Below are positions 45,214-54,206 of a DNA stretch of 64,000 nt, one piece after another. The DNA comes from Phormidium tenue FACHB-1050 (lineage in GTDB: Bacteria > Cyanobacteriota > Cyanobacteriia > Pseudanabaenales > Pseudanabaenaceae). A program made the translations under genes and the position numbers. Location: contig NZ_JACJQY010000001.1 of assembly GCF_014696925.1 (NCBI RefSeq), positions 62,001-126,000 on the forward strand. The letters are read 5' to 3'. Position 1 is the stretch's first letter. Each line of letters starts with the position of its first letter. The notes beneath the pieces are model-generated. The model did not search any database. It had not been told where the DNA came from and was given only the letters and a program-made list of their open reading frames with translations.

Positions 45214-45384
45214 ATGAATATTGATCGCGAACTTGCGCCATACAGCCCTGCGATCGTTCCTGTGCCTGAGGCAACACTGAAGGCACGCGCTAGGGGTAAA
45301 GAGCCGATCGCGGCTGTTAAACCGCAAACCATATTGCTACGGAGGTTATCAAACGTGATTTTGCTAGTTATCGCCATTGGTAAG
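45214..45384 (+). pseudogene. Possible remnant: short ORF with N-terminal anchor
   Basis: Encodes 56 residues starting MNIDRELAPYSPAIVPVPE and ending in a hydrophobic run (VILLVIAIGK). This is like the beginning of a membrane protein cut just inside its first helix. Codon use (GCG, CGC, HIP1 sites) is gene-like. It may also be a small intact membrane peptide. Confidence 0.3.
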
Positions 45385-45715
45385 TAGATTAACCTGAATT
45401 ATGAATGAGTTTTTTAAAGAGTAATAGAATTTTTTATATCTCTACCATAAACTCTACAGGATGAAATGCATTGACATATATCGATTATTTATGGGCATAT
45501 CATAGTTTATTTTCTATGATATATGCTGCGATCGCTGTTATCATGAGTCTTGATTTCTAGGCGATCACCGATCAATTGGATGTTTTGCTGTATTCCGATC
45601 AAAGGTGAATTTCTGCGAAATAATGATAAGTAGCGTATTTGTTTTGAGTGGATAGAAACAGAAAATCGCCCATTTAATATCTAAATTGTCGATTACAAGA
45701 AATTCAAAGTACAAA

Positions 45716-45750
45716 GGTTTGTTTCCCTGCCTTCGGCAGGGAAACAAACC
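45716..45750. repeat. 16-bp-arm triloop hairpin with GTACAAAGG repeat
   Basis: Arms GGTTTGTTTCCCTGCC (45716-45731) and its complement (45735-45750), loop TTC. The left flank AGTACAAAGGTTTGTTT is the repeat found at 27665 and 28187. Confidence 0.75.
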
Positions 45751-46148
45751 CGCACTTAACGAGACTGATAAACGATATAAGGATAATCAGCAGTTAGTTA
45801 AAGTTTAGATAGATAAATTTTGGATATTGGGAAAGAGATCGCTGCAAACTGCCAATTTATTTGCAGCGATCTCGACCTAAAAACGTTGCTTAAGTAGCCC
45901 AAAAAGCATAGAGAAAATCATATGTAAACAATAAGTATTCTATTCAGTATTCAATATGTACTGGCACTCACAGTAGCGTACAGTTAGAAAAAATAGAAGT
46001 AAAAAAATAAAAGTAGTTTATATTTCAAAGTTTGAAATAAGAATGTCCTTAAGTCATTTCTAAAGGTTCTAATGTAATGCCTTTGGTCAAAGTGTCAAGC
46101 TTTTCACTATTAATTTTTTTAACTCTTTAAAGTTCATTTAGTTCAGTA

Positions 46149-46175
46149 TTCCTCGTAAGAGGAAACACAAGGAGG
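46149..46175 (+). promoter_or_regulatory. sbtA leader hairpin and ribosome site
   Basis: TTCCTC (46149-46154) and GAGGAA (46159-46164) form a short hairpin just before the strong ribosome site AAGGAGG (46169-46175), six bases from the GTG start. TTCCTC could also pair with GGAGG, so the leader may switch between two forms. The regulatory meaning is inferred. Confidence 0.45.
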
Positions 46176-46180
46176 CATTC

Positions 46181-47293
46181 GTGGATTTTTGGTCCTTATT
46201 TGTAATGGACTTCGTTAAGCAGTTGCAATCCCCAACACTCGGTTTTTTGATTGGTGGCATGATTATTGCCGCTCTTGGTAGCGAGTTGGTAATTCCTGAG
46301 TCGGTTGTTACCATCATCGTCTTCATGTTGCTCATCAAAATCGGTCTGACTGGTGGTATTGCAATCCGCAATTCTAATTTGACGGAGATGATTTTGCCCG
46401 TGGTGTTTGCTGTAATAGTGGGCATTCTTGTTGTATTCATTGCTCGCTATACATTAGCTAAGCTGCCGAAGGTCAAAACTGTAGATGCGATCGCGACAGG
46501 TGGATTGTTTGGTGCAGTGAGTGGCTCTACCATGGCAGCCGCCCTGACACTACTTGAAGAACAAAAAGTCCCATACGAGGCATGGGCTGGCGCACTCTAT
46601 CCCTTCATGGATATCCCCGCGCTCGTAACTGCAATCGTTGTAGCCAATATTTATCTCAATAATAAGAGACTTAAAGCAGCAGCTCTTTCTACTGATCAGA
46701 CTTCATTAAGTGAGCAACCCGATCAAAAAGAGTTACCCAACACTCGTCAGGAGTATCTCAACCAACAGAGCAATACAGTTAATCGGGTCAAGATTTGGCC
46801 GATCATCAAGGAAAGCCTCCAAGGATCTGCTCTATCAGCAATGTTGCTGGGCTTGGCTCTTGGCATACTGACCCAGCCAGAAAGCGTCTATAAAAGCTTC
46901 TACGACCCAGCATTCCGTGGCTTGCTATCAATCTTGATGCTGGTAATGGGCATGGAGGCTTGGTCAAGAATTGGCGAACTGCGTAAGGTCGCTCAATGGT
47001 ATGTCTTTTATAGTGTGATTGCCCCGTTTATACATGGGCTGATCGCCTTCGGTTTAGGCGCGATCGCTCACTATACCACTGGTTTTAGCTGGGGTGGTGT
47101 TGTGGTCTTGGCAGTTATCGCCTCCTCCAGCTCAGATATTTCAGGTCCTCCCACATTGCGAGCTGGTATCCCGTCGGCTAATCCTTCCGCCTATATTGGC
47201 GCTTCCACAGCCATCGGTACGCCAGTTGCGATCGGTTTGTGTATTCCGTTCTTCATTGGGTTGGCGCAGGCGCTATCGATCGCTGGCAAGTAA
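46181..47293 (+). CDS. sbtA: Sodium-dependent bicarbonate transporter SbtA
   Basis: SbtA is the high-affinity Na+/HCO3- symporter of the carbon-concentrating mechanism, in the plasma membrane. The 370-residue protein has two inverted halves of about five helices, starting DFWSLFVMDFVKQLQSPTLGFLIGG. The core motifs GLFGAVSGSTMAAA and SSSSDISGPPTLRAG are the substrate/Na+ sites. A polar loop (about residues 165-205) separates the halves. The start is GTG with a strong AAGGAGG. The regulator SbtB follows 79 bases later. Confidence 0.96.
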   Translation: MDFWSLFVMDFVKQLQSPTLGFLIGGMIIAALGSELVIPESVVTIIVFMLLIKIGLTGGIAIRNSNLTEMILPVVFAVIVGILVVFIARYTLAKLPKVKTVDAIATGGLFGAVSGSTMAAALTLLEEQKVPYEAWAGALYPFMDIPALVTAIVVANIYLNNKRLKAAALSTDQTSLSEQPDQKELPNTRQEYLNQQSNTVNRVKIWPIIKESLQGSALSAMLLGLALGILTQPESVYKSFYDPAFRGLLSILMLVMGMEAWSRIGELRKVAQWYVFYSVIAPFIHGLIAFGLGAIAHYTTGFSWGGVVVLAVIASSSSDISGPPTLRAGIPSANPSAYIGASTAIGTPVAIGLCIPFFIGLAQALSIAGK

Positions 47294-47354
47294 TTCCAGA
47301 TGGGTCGGATGTTATCGTTGATACCCCGACCTAACATACTCATTAGACTAGTAA

Positions 47355-47705
<351 letters not shown>

Positions 47706-47762
47706 ATAGATAAATTTCTATCTATAGCTGTCGCCATGCTTGTTAGGACATAAAACCTAAAT

Positions 47763-47795
47763 AATGTGAGGCGGCGCAAAGCGCCGCCTCACATT
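47763..47795 (+). terminator. sbtAB terminator hairpin
   Basis: Perfect 15-bp arms AATGTGAGGCGGCGC and complement, loop AAA, 58 bases past the sbtB stop. Confidence 0.8.
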
Positions 47796-47847
47796 TGACC
47801 TGATACAGGTGTCTATAGCTATACATCGTTGCAAAGCACCAGCAATT

Positions 47848-47962
47848 CTCATTATAAAAATCGGTTTTTTGAAAGCCATCCGTTGGATGGCTTTCAAAAA
47901 ACCGATTTTAGTATTTTCAGCGCCGAAGGCGCTGAAAATACTAAAATCGGTTTCATAATGAG
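47848..47962. repeat. Nested double hairpin
   Basis: Outer arms CTCATTAT (47848-47855) and ATAATGAG (47955-47962) enclose two perfect hairpins. The first has 25-bp arms (47857-47881, 47885-47909); the second has 16-bp arms (47909-47924, 47928-47943). AAAATCGGTTT occurs again at 47943-47953, so alternative pairings are possible. The element lies at the 3' end of cobS. Confidence 0.75.
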
Positions 47963-47965
47963 ATT

Positions 47966-48718
47966 TCATAAAAGAGCGATCGCACATAAACTTAGTGCTT
48001 CAGTCCACTCGACAATCGCCCCATAGGTATCGCCAGTCTGTCCGCCCAGTTGACGATTTAGCCATGCACCGATTAGCCAAGTAAAACTCAAGCCAATTAC
48101 TGTTAACCCGATCGCTAAATAAATTGATTGAGAAAACCAACCGATCGCTAAATTACTAATCGTTAATAAAATCGCCACTAGCCACACTTGCCAGTGATGC
48201 AAATCCTCTTGATGAAATTTGCCTTTACCGATTGCTTTGAGATAGGGATAAGCCATAATGGCGCGAAGCTGCCCCCACCTTGCCCATGCCCAAACACTAG
48301 ATAAAACCCACAAGCGCTGATCTTTAATCGTGGCAAGGGCAATAACTTTTAACAACAAAATTGCGATTCCCGCGATCGCTCCAAAAGCACCAGTGTTACT
48401 GTCTGCCATCACCTCAAGGCGACGATGAGGATCGGTGACGGCTAGCCCATCAGCAGTATCCATCGCGCCATCAAGATGTAATCCGCCTGTAATCAATAGC
48501 CCTAATAAAATCGTGAGTAGCGATCGCAGGTTGATAAACTCTGGGGCAGGTTTAATTAGTCCTAAGCAAAGGTCAAAAGAGGCGATCGTCCCACCAATGA
48601 AAATACCGATTAGTGGCGCATAGAGGGCAATTCCGCGAAAATCAAGTGTTCCCTGCGGACGCAAAGGTAAACAAGTATAAAAAATTAGCGCCGCTTGAAA
48701 TTTTCGCCAATGCTGCAT
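47966..48718 (-). CDS. cobS: Adenosylcobinamide-GDP ribazoletransferase
   Basis: CobS joins the lower ligand to adenosylcobinamide-GDP in the last steps of cobalamin assembly, in the membrane. The motif GGLHLDGAMDTADGL with the acidic residues, followed by MADSNTGAFGA, is diagnostic. The 250-residue protein has about six membrane helices. No cobalamin riboswitch was seen upstream; there is only a 25-bp triloop hairpin. No other cob genes are adjacent. Confidence 0.94.
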   Translation of the reverse strand: MQHWRKFQAALIFYTCLPLRPQGTLDFRGIALYAPLIGIFIGGTIASFDLCLGLIKPAPEFINLRSLLTILLGLLITGGLHLDGAMDTADGLAVTDPHRRLEVMADSNTGAFGAIAGIAILLLKVIALATIKDQRLWVLSSVWAWARWGQLRAIMAYPYLKAIGKGKFHQEDLHHWQVWLVAILLTISNLAIGWFSQSIYLAIGLTVIGLSFTWLIGAWLNRQLGGQTGDTYGAIVEWTEALSLCAIALL

Positions 48719-48724
48719 TTGAGA

Positions 48725-48777
48725 AAACCCATAAATTTAGAAAGGGCGCTTCGCGCCCTTTCTAAATTTATGGGTTT
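48725..48777. repeat. 25-bp-arm triloop hairpin upstream of cobS
   Basis: Perfect arms (48725-48749, 48753-48777), loop TTC, core AAGGGCGC. It starts seven bases upstream of the cobS ATG, so in cobS mRNA it could affect ribosome access if transcription begins before it. Confidence 0.8.
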
Positions 48778-48878
48778 TTGGTGTCTTAGGTAGTGAAAAT
48801 TTGGAAATTAGGTGTGATGAAAGCTAGATTAGTTAGGATAGAGAGAATATTTTTTTATAAAAAAAATTTATACAAAGC

Positions 48879-50153
48879 ATGATAAAACAGCGTCGTATTT
48901 GGTCTTGGCTTGTAATTAGTTTAGTCGCGATTGCCTTGCAGTTTTTCTGGATTGGGGGTGCAAGTGCGGCGGTGACCGACTATTTACAAGAACAAAAATT
49001 CCTCACTAATGTTTGGCAAATTGTGAACCGTTCCTATGTGGACGCTGATTTTAATCATCAAAACTGGTACAAAGTACGCCGCCAATTTGTCAATCGCAAA
49101 TTTAATAGCCGTGAAGATACCTATCAAGCGATTCGGGAAATGCTTGCCACTCTAGACGATCCTTTTACGCGCTTGCTAGAACCTGACAAGTTTAAAAGTA
49201 TGCAAACCAGCACATCGGGAGCATTAACAGGTGTGGGGCTGCAAATTGCCGTTGATGAGCCTGATAATAATGTCACCGTGATTGCCCCGATTGAGGGTTC
49301 GCCTGCGGATGTGGCGGGTGTGCGATCGCGCGATCGCATTGTGGGCATTGATAATATTCCCACTAAAGGCTTGAGCCTTGATGAATGTGCGACGAGAATG
49401 CGTGGTGCGATCGGTTCTGAAGTTAAGCTGAGCCTAGAGCGTCCACTGGCTGATAGCAAAGGTTTTGAGAAGCTTGATGTGGTGATAAAACGCGATCGCA
49501 TTGCAGTTACACCAATCATTGCCAAACTCAATCAAGAAGAGAATCACAAAGTCGGCTATATCCGTTTAAATCAGTTCAACGGTAATGCTTCCGCAGACAT
49601 GGAAAAGACGATCAAAAAGTTTAAAGCCGAAGGAGCCGATCGCTATGTTCTCGATTTACGCGGTAACCCTGGGGGACTCTTTGATGCGGGGTTACAGATT
49701 GCGAGGATGTGGATTCCTGAAGGAACTGTTGTTTATACAGTTGACCGTCATGGCATCCAAGAAAGTTTTGAAGCGAAAGGTGAAGCGATTACCACTGACC
49801 CTTTAGTAGTTCTCACCGATGGCGGCAGTGCTAGCGCTAGTGAAATCCTCGCTGGTGCATTGCAAGAGAACGATCGCGCTCAACTCGTTGGCACAAAGAC
49901 CTATGGCAAAGGTTTAATTCAATCGCTGTATGAATTGGAAGATGGAGCAGGCTTAGCGGTAACGATCGCTAAATATGAGACTCCATTACATCACAATATT
50001 CATAAGCGCGGCATTATTCCTGATGTAGAAGTCGCTCTGACAGAGCCAATTACTCGCAAACAACTAGGTACTAAGGAAGATCCTCAATATATTGCAGCTT
50101 TATCAGTTCTAGATGGAACAGTTAAGAGCGTAATTGCGAAGTCTGCTAGTTAA
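48879..50153 (+). CDS. ctpA: Carboxyl-terminal processing protease CtpA
   Basis: CtpA-type S41 proteases trim the C terminus of the photosystem II D1 precursor in the lumen. A signal peptide (residues 1-31, ending GASAA) leads to the PDZ domain (about 112-190). The catalytic pair is Ser319 in GGSASASEIL and Lys344 in TYGKGLIQS. The 424-residue length is as expected. Paralogues CtpB/C are similar, so the exact member is likely but not certain. Confidence 0.9.
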   Translation: MIKQRRIWSWLVISLVAIALQFFWIGGASAAVTDYLQEQKFLTNVWQIVNRSYVDADFNHQNWYKVRRQFVNRKFNSREDTYQAIREMLATLDDPFTRLLEPDKFKSMQTSTSGALTGVGLQIAVDEPDNNVTVIAPIEGSPADVAGVRSRDRIVGIDNIPTKGLSLDECATRMRGAIGSEVKLSLERPLADSKGFEKLDVVIKRDRIAVTPIIAKLNQEENHKVGYIRLNQFNGNASADMEKTIKKFKAEGADRYVLDLRGNPGGLFDAGLQIARMWIPEGTVVYTVDRHGIQESFEAKGEAITTDPLVVLTDGGSASASEILAGALQENDRAQLVGTKTYGKGLIQSLYELEDGAGLAVTIAKYETPLHHNIHKRGIIPDVEVALTEPITRKQLGTKEDPQYIAALSVLDGTVKSVIAKSAS

Positions 50154-50335
50154 CCCCCTTTAATTCCCCCTTGCAAAGGGGGAAGACAAGAAAATCTAAT
50201 TCCCTGCCCTTTGCAACTAATGTGTACACAAAAATGTCTCTCTGTCTACGTTTGATGGTTTAGATCCCCCTCAATCCCCCTTAAAAAGGGGGAAGAAGAA
50301 AATTCTCCCCCCTTTTTAAGGGGGGCTGGGGGGGA
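50154..50335. repeat. Cluster of C-rich palindromic repeats after ctpA
   Basis: Three units: 50154-50182, 50265-50294 and an inverted one at 50305-50335. Each has a CCCCCTT...AAGGGGG hairpin preceded or followed by a C/G run. The second and third form an inverted pair. Near-identical 15-mers AACTAATGTGTACAC (50215) and AACTTATGTGTACAC (50359) flank the pair. The same repeat type lies inside the GH94 gene at 3038. Confidence 0.7.
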
Positions 50336-50409
50336 TATTAGTAACTCACGCTATAGATAACTTATGTGTACACCTTAGTCTCTTTGCAAGGAGAGGGCTA
50401 GGGAGGGTT

Positions 50410-51363
50410 CTAACTTAGAGCCATCAATTCAGGATCTTGGAATAGAGGCGTACTTAAGTAACGTTCGCCAAAGCTAGGCTGAATCATTACTACCATTTTG
50501 CCTGCATTCTCAGGACGCTTCGCAATTTGCACAGCGGCATAGAGCGCCGCTCCACTGGAAATTCCTGAGAGAAGTCCTTCTTCACGAGCGAGTCTACGAC
50601 CATAGGCGATCGCTTGATCATCAGATACAGGAATAATCTCATCAATCAGTTCTGTTTTCAAAACTTCAGGAATAAAACCTGCACCAATACCTTGAATTTT
50701 GTGAGGACCTGGGCGATTTCCTGCTAAGACTTGGCTATTGGCTGGCTCAACTGCGATCGCTTTAAATTCTGGCTTGCGTGATTTAATCACTTCCGCAACC
50801 CCTGTAATCGTGCCACCAGTTCCAACTCCAGAAATCAGAAAATCAATCTGTCCTTCTGTATCTTCCCAAATCTCTTCGGCAGTAGTCTTACGATGGATCG
50901 CAGGATTAGAAGGATTACGGAACTGTTGCAACATGTAGGCATCGGGAGTACTTTCACTAATTTCCTTGGCACGACGGATTGCGCCGCCCATGCCCTCAGT
51001 CCCAGGGGTGAGTTCGAGGGTAGCTCCATAGGCGCGTAACATTGATCGCCGTTCCATACTCATAGTTTCGGGCATGGTCAGAATTAATTTATATCCCTTA
51101 GCGGCTGCTACCATCGCAAGCGCAATCCCTGTATTGCCTGAAGTTGGCTCGACCAAAATTGTCTTATTAGGCGAAATTAAGCCCTGTTCTTCGGCTTCTT
51201 GGATCATGTTCACGCCGATGCGATCCTTAACTGAGGCGGCGGGATTCATGCCCTCTAGTTTGACGATAATTCGGGCTACACAGCCTTCAGCCTTGGGAAT
51301 ACGCTGCAATTCGACTAGGGGTGTACGACCGACTAATTCAGTAATGTTATTGGCGATTTTCAT
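50410..51363 (-). CDS. cysK: Cysteine synthase A
   Basis: CysK makes cysteine from O-acetylserine and sulfide, using PLP. The PLP lysine is in [10 protein letters not shown], the substrate loop in [10 protein letters not shown], and the phosphate loop in [11 protein letters not shown]. The 317-residue length is typical. A long adjacent region upstream (51364-51581) separates it from the divergent 51582 gene and includes no clear motif. Confidence 0.95.
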   Translation of the reverse strand: MKIANNITELVGRTPLVELQRIPKAEGCVARIIVKLEGMNPAASVKDRIGVNMIQEAEEQGLISPNKTILVEPTSGNTGIALAMVAAAKGYKLILTMPETMSMERRSMLRAYGATLELTPGTEGMGGAIRRAKEISESTPDAYMLQQFRNPSNPAIHRKTTAEEIWEDTEGQIDFLISGVGTGGTITGVAEVIKSRKPEFKAIAVEPANSQVLAGNRPGPHKIQGIGAGFIPEVLKTELIDEIIPVSDDQAIAYGRRLAREEGLLSGISSGAALYAAVQIAKRPENAGKMVVMIQPSFGERYLSTPLFQDPELMALS

Positions 51364-51581
51364 AGATAAAAGCTTAAATGATTGCGGGTAAATGAGCTTG
51401 TAGTCAACTTTAGAGCATTTTTGAGGTCTTTGGAATTTCTTGGTGCAATGAAGCGATCGCTGCTTTTATCTCCCAAAAGCTACACACACTAACCTTTTTC
51501 GGCTTTAATAGGGATATTGCGATCGCAAGAATTTTTCACAACATCATCACAAACTTATTAATTAATATTAAATAAACTCCT

Positions 51582-51989
51582 ATGGCTGCTACTTTAAAAG
51601 ATTTTTTAGAAGAATGTCACACTCTCGGCTTAGTGCGTCTGATCGTCACCAGTGATGCGGGTGTGCTGGAAGCAAGGGTAAATATCGAGAAGCTTTTTTA
51701 CGCGGAACTCCCCAAGGGCAAGTATGCGAATATGCATTCCGAGCATATCGAGTTTCACCTAAACATGGACAAAATCTCCGATGTCCGCTTTGAAACCGCC
51801 GAAGCCAAACGCGGCAATTTCACCACCTACGCCATCCGTTTCCTTGATGCTGATGACAAGCCCCAAATGAGTGCTTTCTTGCAATGGGGTAAACCAGGGG
51901 AATATGCTGAAGGTCAGGTCGAAGCATGGGCTGCGCTCAAAGCCAAGTACGGCGAAACTTGGAAACCTGAGCCTGTTGAGAGTGTGTAA
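51582..51989 (+). CDS. Hypothetical protein, possibly ChuX/HutX-like fold
   Basis: A 135-residue soluble protein. The central part (IEFHLNMDKISDVRFET...TTYAIRFLDADDKP) resembles one repeat of haem-utilisation proteins ChuX/HutX, which carry haem in the cytoplasm. The haem ligand His of that family cannot be matched with confidence. A typical cyanobacterial hypothetical; family call is tentative. Confidence 0.55.
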   Translation: MAATLKDFLEECHTLGLVRLIVTSDAGVLEARVNIEKLFYAELPKGKYANMHSEHIEFHLNMDKISDVRFETAEAKRGNFTTYAIRFLDADDKPQMSAFLQWGKPGEYAEGQVEAWAALKAKYGETWKPEPVESV

Positions 51990-52016
51990 AATTTTGTTGA
52001 AACTTTAGCTCTATAT

Positions 52017-53066
52017 ATGAAAAATTACGTTACCTGCCATAGATGTAATTTCTACGTCACAAAGGATGACAAGCAATGTCCTAACTGTGGAACCATTAAA
52101 CCTTGGGAGAGAGGAATAAAGTTATATTACAAGAATATAAATACAATAAAAAGCTTTGCAAAACAGGATGTTACAGATAATCCATGGTTAGGACCCATTT
52201 GGATATTTCTATCCTCACTTATTTGGATAATAGGCGGATTCATTTTTGGGGTTTTTACAGGTATCAACAATCCCTCCTTCTTTCAGGTAATTATAGGTAT
52301 AATTATATTTTTTGGATACACTGTTGTAGGTGGAATTGTTTCAGCTTACTCACCTTATTGCTTGCATAAAATTATCATTTTTCTCCTTTCTGAAATTGCT
52401 CATAAGGTAGAATTAAAATCTGATAAACGTGATTCTTTATCTAAGAATGAAAAATCTATTGAAAATAGACTTCAGCGGATAGATACATCATTGTCAGAAA
52501 TGACTGAGATAAGAATAGATATGTCTCAACAAATATCAATTAAAGACCTTAGTAAACAGATATCTTTTATTGATAAAGCTATAGCAACTCGCACTATAGA
52601 AAAGAGGAAGTATATTGTAAAAAAATGGGAAATTGCAATGATTCGCTGGCAAAACTCTCTTCAGAACTTACTAGTTTTTGAAAATCTAAGTTTTAATCAA
52701 TATAGAACAAATATTAAATCTCTCCGAGGTAAAGAAAAAATTGGCAAAGAAATTATTGCCATATGGGAAAAGCAAGAAGATGTAGCTAACATTCACGAAG
52801 GTAAAAGAGCAATTACAAAGATGCAAAGACTACTTAACATTTTAGATTCTGCAATCAATAAACTTGTGATCAATCAAGCTGCTAAAAATATTGAGGGTGT
52901 CTCACCTGCAAGAATTTTCTCCAATTCTAACAATGAGATTTCATTAGCTGAAATCGATCTAATTGATGTCCGTAATTCTCTAGGAGAGTTCTCAGCAGAT
53001 TTTGACAAATTAGAGCAAGAATATGATCGATTAAGTAGCGAGCTGGATTTGATGGAAGGGATGTAG
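52017..53066 (+). CDS. Zinc-ribbon, membrane and coiled-coil protein, unknown
   Basis: The 349-residue protein has an N-terminal zinc ribbon (CHRC...CPNC, residues 8-24), two membrane helices (about 60-82 and 88-112), then a long helical coiled-coil-like region (about 120-345) rich in Lys, Glu and Ile. The layout suggests membrane anchoring with a cytosolic coiled coil. The base composition is more AT-rich than that of its neighbours, suggesting horizontal transfer. No family recognised. Confidence 0.7.
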   Translation: MKNYVTCHRCNFYVTKDDKQCPNCGTIKPWERGIKLYYKNINTIKSFAKQDVTDNPWLGPIWIFLSSLIWIIGGFIFGVFTGINNPSFFQVIIGIIIFFGYTVVGGIVSAYSPYCLHKIIIFLLSEIAHKVELKSDKRDSLSKNEKSIENRLQRIDTSLSEMTEIRIDMSQQISIKDLSKQISFIDKAIATRTIEKRKYIVKKWEIAMIRWQNSLQNLLVFENLSFNQYRTNIKSLRGKEKIGKEIIAIWEKQEDVANIHEGKRAITKMQRLLNILDSAINKLVINQAAKNIEGVSPARIFSNSNNEISLAEIDLIDVRNSLGEFSADFDKLEQEYDRLSSELDLMEGM

Positions 53067-53142
53067 GTTTTGAACATTCAAAAGATATTGATTAGTTCAT
53101 ATTTTTAGATAATGACTAATTGAGTGCTACTTGATTTATGTT

Positions 53143-53240
53143 GGGGCGATCCGTGATATTTTGAGGTGTTGAGGGGGCAACCGCTATTTGATTTTGGTGA
53201 AATAGCGGTTGCAATTTTGGGTATTGATGGTGCGGTTGTG
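53143..53240. repeat. Degenerate copies of the TA-islet repeat
   Basis: GGGGCGATCCGTGATATTTTGAGGTGTTGAGGGGG (in two halves near 53143-53176) and ATTTTGGGTATTGATGGTGCGG (53213-53234) are degraded versions of the unit found between the toxin-antitoxin genes downstream. An inverted CAACCGCTATTT/AAATAGCGGTTG lies between them. Confidence 0.6.
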
Positions 53241-53299
53241 TTAACAAAATGAATCCATTGTTATAATCATTTCTACAACATGAGTAAGTTCTAACTCTA

Positions 53300-53515
53300 A
53301 TGTCGATAACCATTGAAGAAAGAGTCTCAATCCTAGAAGCTGAAATCAACTTGATTAAGAACAAAGTGGAAAGTCCAACTACTTCAGTAAAACCTTGGTG
53401 GGAGCAAATCACAGGAACATTTGCTGATAGCCAAGACTATGACAAAGCTATGCAACTAGGCAAAAAATACCGTGAGTCATTGCGTAAGGCATCAACAAAG
53501 TCCCGCAAAAAATAG
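53300..53515 (+). CDS. Orphan antitoxin-like protein
   Basis: A 71-residue protein with an N-terminal coiled coil (EERVSILEAEINLIKNKVE) and the motif WWEQITGTFADSQDYDKAMQLGKKYRESLR. This is the shape of cyanobacterial antitoxins usually followed by a PIN-domain VapC toxin. Here no toxin follows; a repeat unit comes instead. It therefore appears to be a toxinless remnant, or a solo antitoxin guarding against a toxin elsewhere. Confidence 0.7.
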   Translation: MSITIEERVSILEAEINLIKNKVESPTTSVKPWWEQITGTFADSQDYDKAMQLGKKYRESLRKASTKSRKK

Positions 53516-53535
53516 ATATTTGATTTTTGTGGAGT

Positions 53536-53570
53536 GGCGATCGTGATTTTGGGTGTTGAAGGGGCGATCT
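53536..53570. repeat. TA-islet repeat unit
   Basis: GGCGATCGTGATTTTGGGTG followed by TTGAAGGGGCGATCT. It lies between the orphan antitoxin and the ParE/RelE-type pair. Confidence 0.7.
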
Positions 53571-53631
53571 CTTTACCTCATGTTAGGATTTATCAAGGTA
53601 AATATACTGATACTCACAAATTAATTCTCCT

Positions 53632-53853
53632 ATGAACACTCTAGTAGAGATTAAAACAGCGATCGCTAGATTGTCTGATGATGAAACATCAGCATTATTA
53701 TCGTGGCTACAAGAACGCTCAGAAGATGACTGGGATAAACAAATAAAGAAAGACTCAGAGCAAGGTAAATTAGACAAAATTATCCAACGAACAAAAGCCC
53801 ATATCGCCGCCAATCGCGTAAAGAAACTGGATGCAGTCATTAACAACCCCTGA
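53632..53853 (+). CDS. Antitoxin of a RelE/ParE-type pair
   Basis: A 73-residue acidic/amphipathic protein (MNTLVEIKTAIARLSDDET...) whose C-terminal part is helical and basic. It overlaps the following toxin-like gene by 23 bases, which is typical of toxin-antitoxin operons. Only position and size support the role, plus similarity to small cyanobacterial antitoxins. Confidence 0.7.
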   Translation: MNTLVEIKTAIARLSDDETSALLSWLQERSEDDWDKQIKKDSEQGKLDKIIQRTKAHIAANRVKKLDAVINNP

Positions 53854-54094
53854 TTTTTGGGAATCTTATGCAGCTTTGCCACCAGCCATCAAAGCCCAAG
53901 CCCAAAAAACTTATCAAATCTGGCTAAGCGATCGCTTCTATCCATCCTTACACTTTAAAAAAGTTAATCAAAATCTATGGTCTATTCGCATCAATAGAGA
54001 ATATCGAGCTTTAGCCTTAAAAGAAGGAGATGATTATTATTGGTTTTGGATCGGGTTACATGACGAATATGAGAGATTAATTGATGAAAGTTGA
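53831..54094 (+). CDS. RelE/ParE-superfamily toxin
   Basis: An 87-residue protein with the RelE/ParE layout: helix PPAIKAQAQKTYQIWL, then strands with LWSIRINREYRALAL and a C-terminal FWIGLHDEYERLI. The R/Y residues and final H/E/Y are in places used by RelE-type RNases. It overlaps its antitoxin gene. The target (mRNA on the ribosome or DNA gyrase) is unknown. Confidence 0.78.
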   Translation: MQSLTTPDFWESYAALPPAIKAQAQKTYQIWLSDRFYPSLHFKKVNQNLWSIRINREYRALALKEGDDYYWFWIGLHDEYERLIDES

Positions 54095-54103
54095 TTTTAA
54101 AAA

Positions 54104-54140
54104 GGCGATCGCGATTTTGGGTGTTGAGAGGGGCGATCGC
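54104..54140. repeat. TA-islet repeat unit (best copy)
   Basis: GGCGATCGCGATTTTGGGTG then TTGAGAGGGGCGATCGC. It has HIP1 octamers at both ends and lies between the RelE-type pair and higA. Confidence 0.75.
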
Positions 54141-54206
54141 TAGTTAACATTTTGGATAGGGTGGCATAATCGAAATTGTCGATTATCACTAAAGGAGAAA
54201 AGAACT

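Larger units (their letters stand above)
45055..46180. other. Long intergenic region upstream of sbtA
   Basis: This 1.1 kb stretch holds a 56-codon ORF (45214-45384), an imperfect inverted repeat (GCATATCATAG/CTATGATAT near 45495-45526), and the GTACAAAGG-type hairpin at 45716-45750. The last 250 bases are AT-rich and should contain the sbtA promoter. No known regulator site could be fixed. Confidence 0.45.

Noticed and set aside
48719-48878. Cobalamin riboswitch upstream of cobS
   Set aside because: Only a triloop hairpin is present; the B12-box and multi-stem layout are absent.
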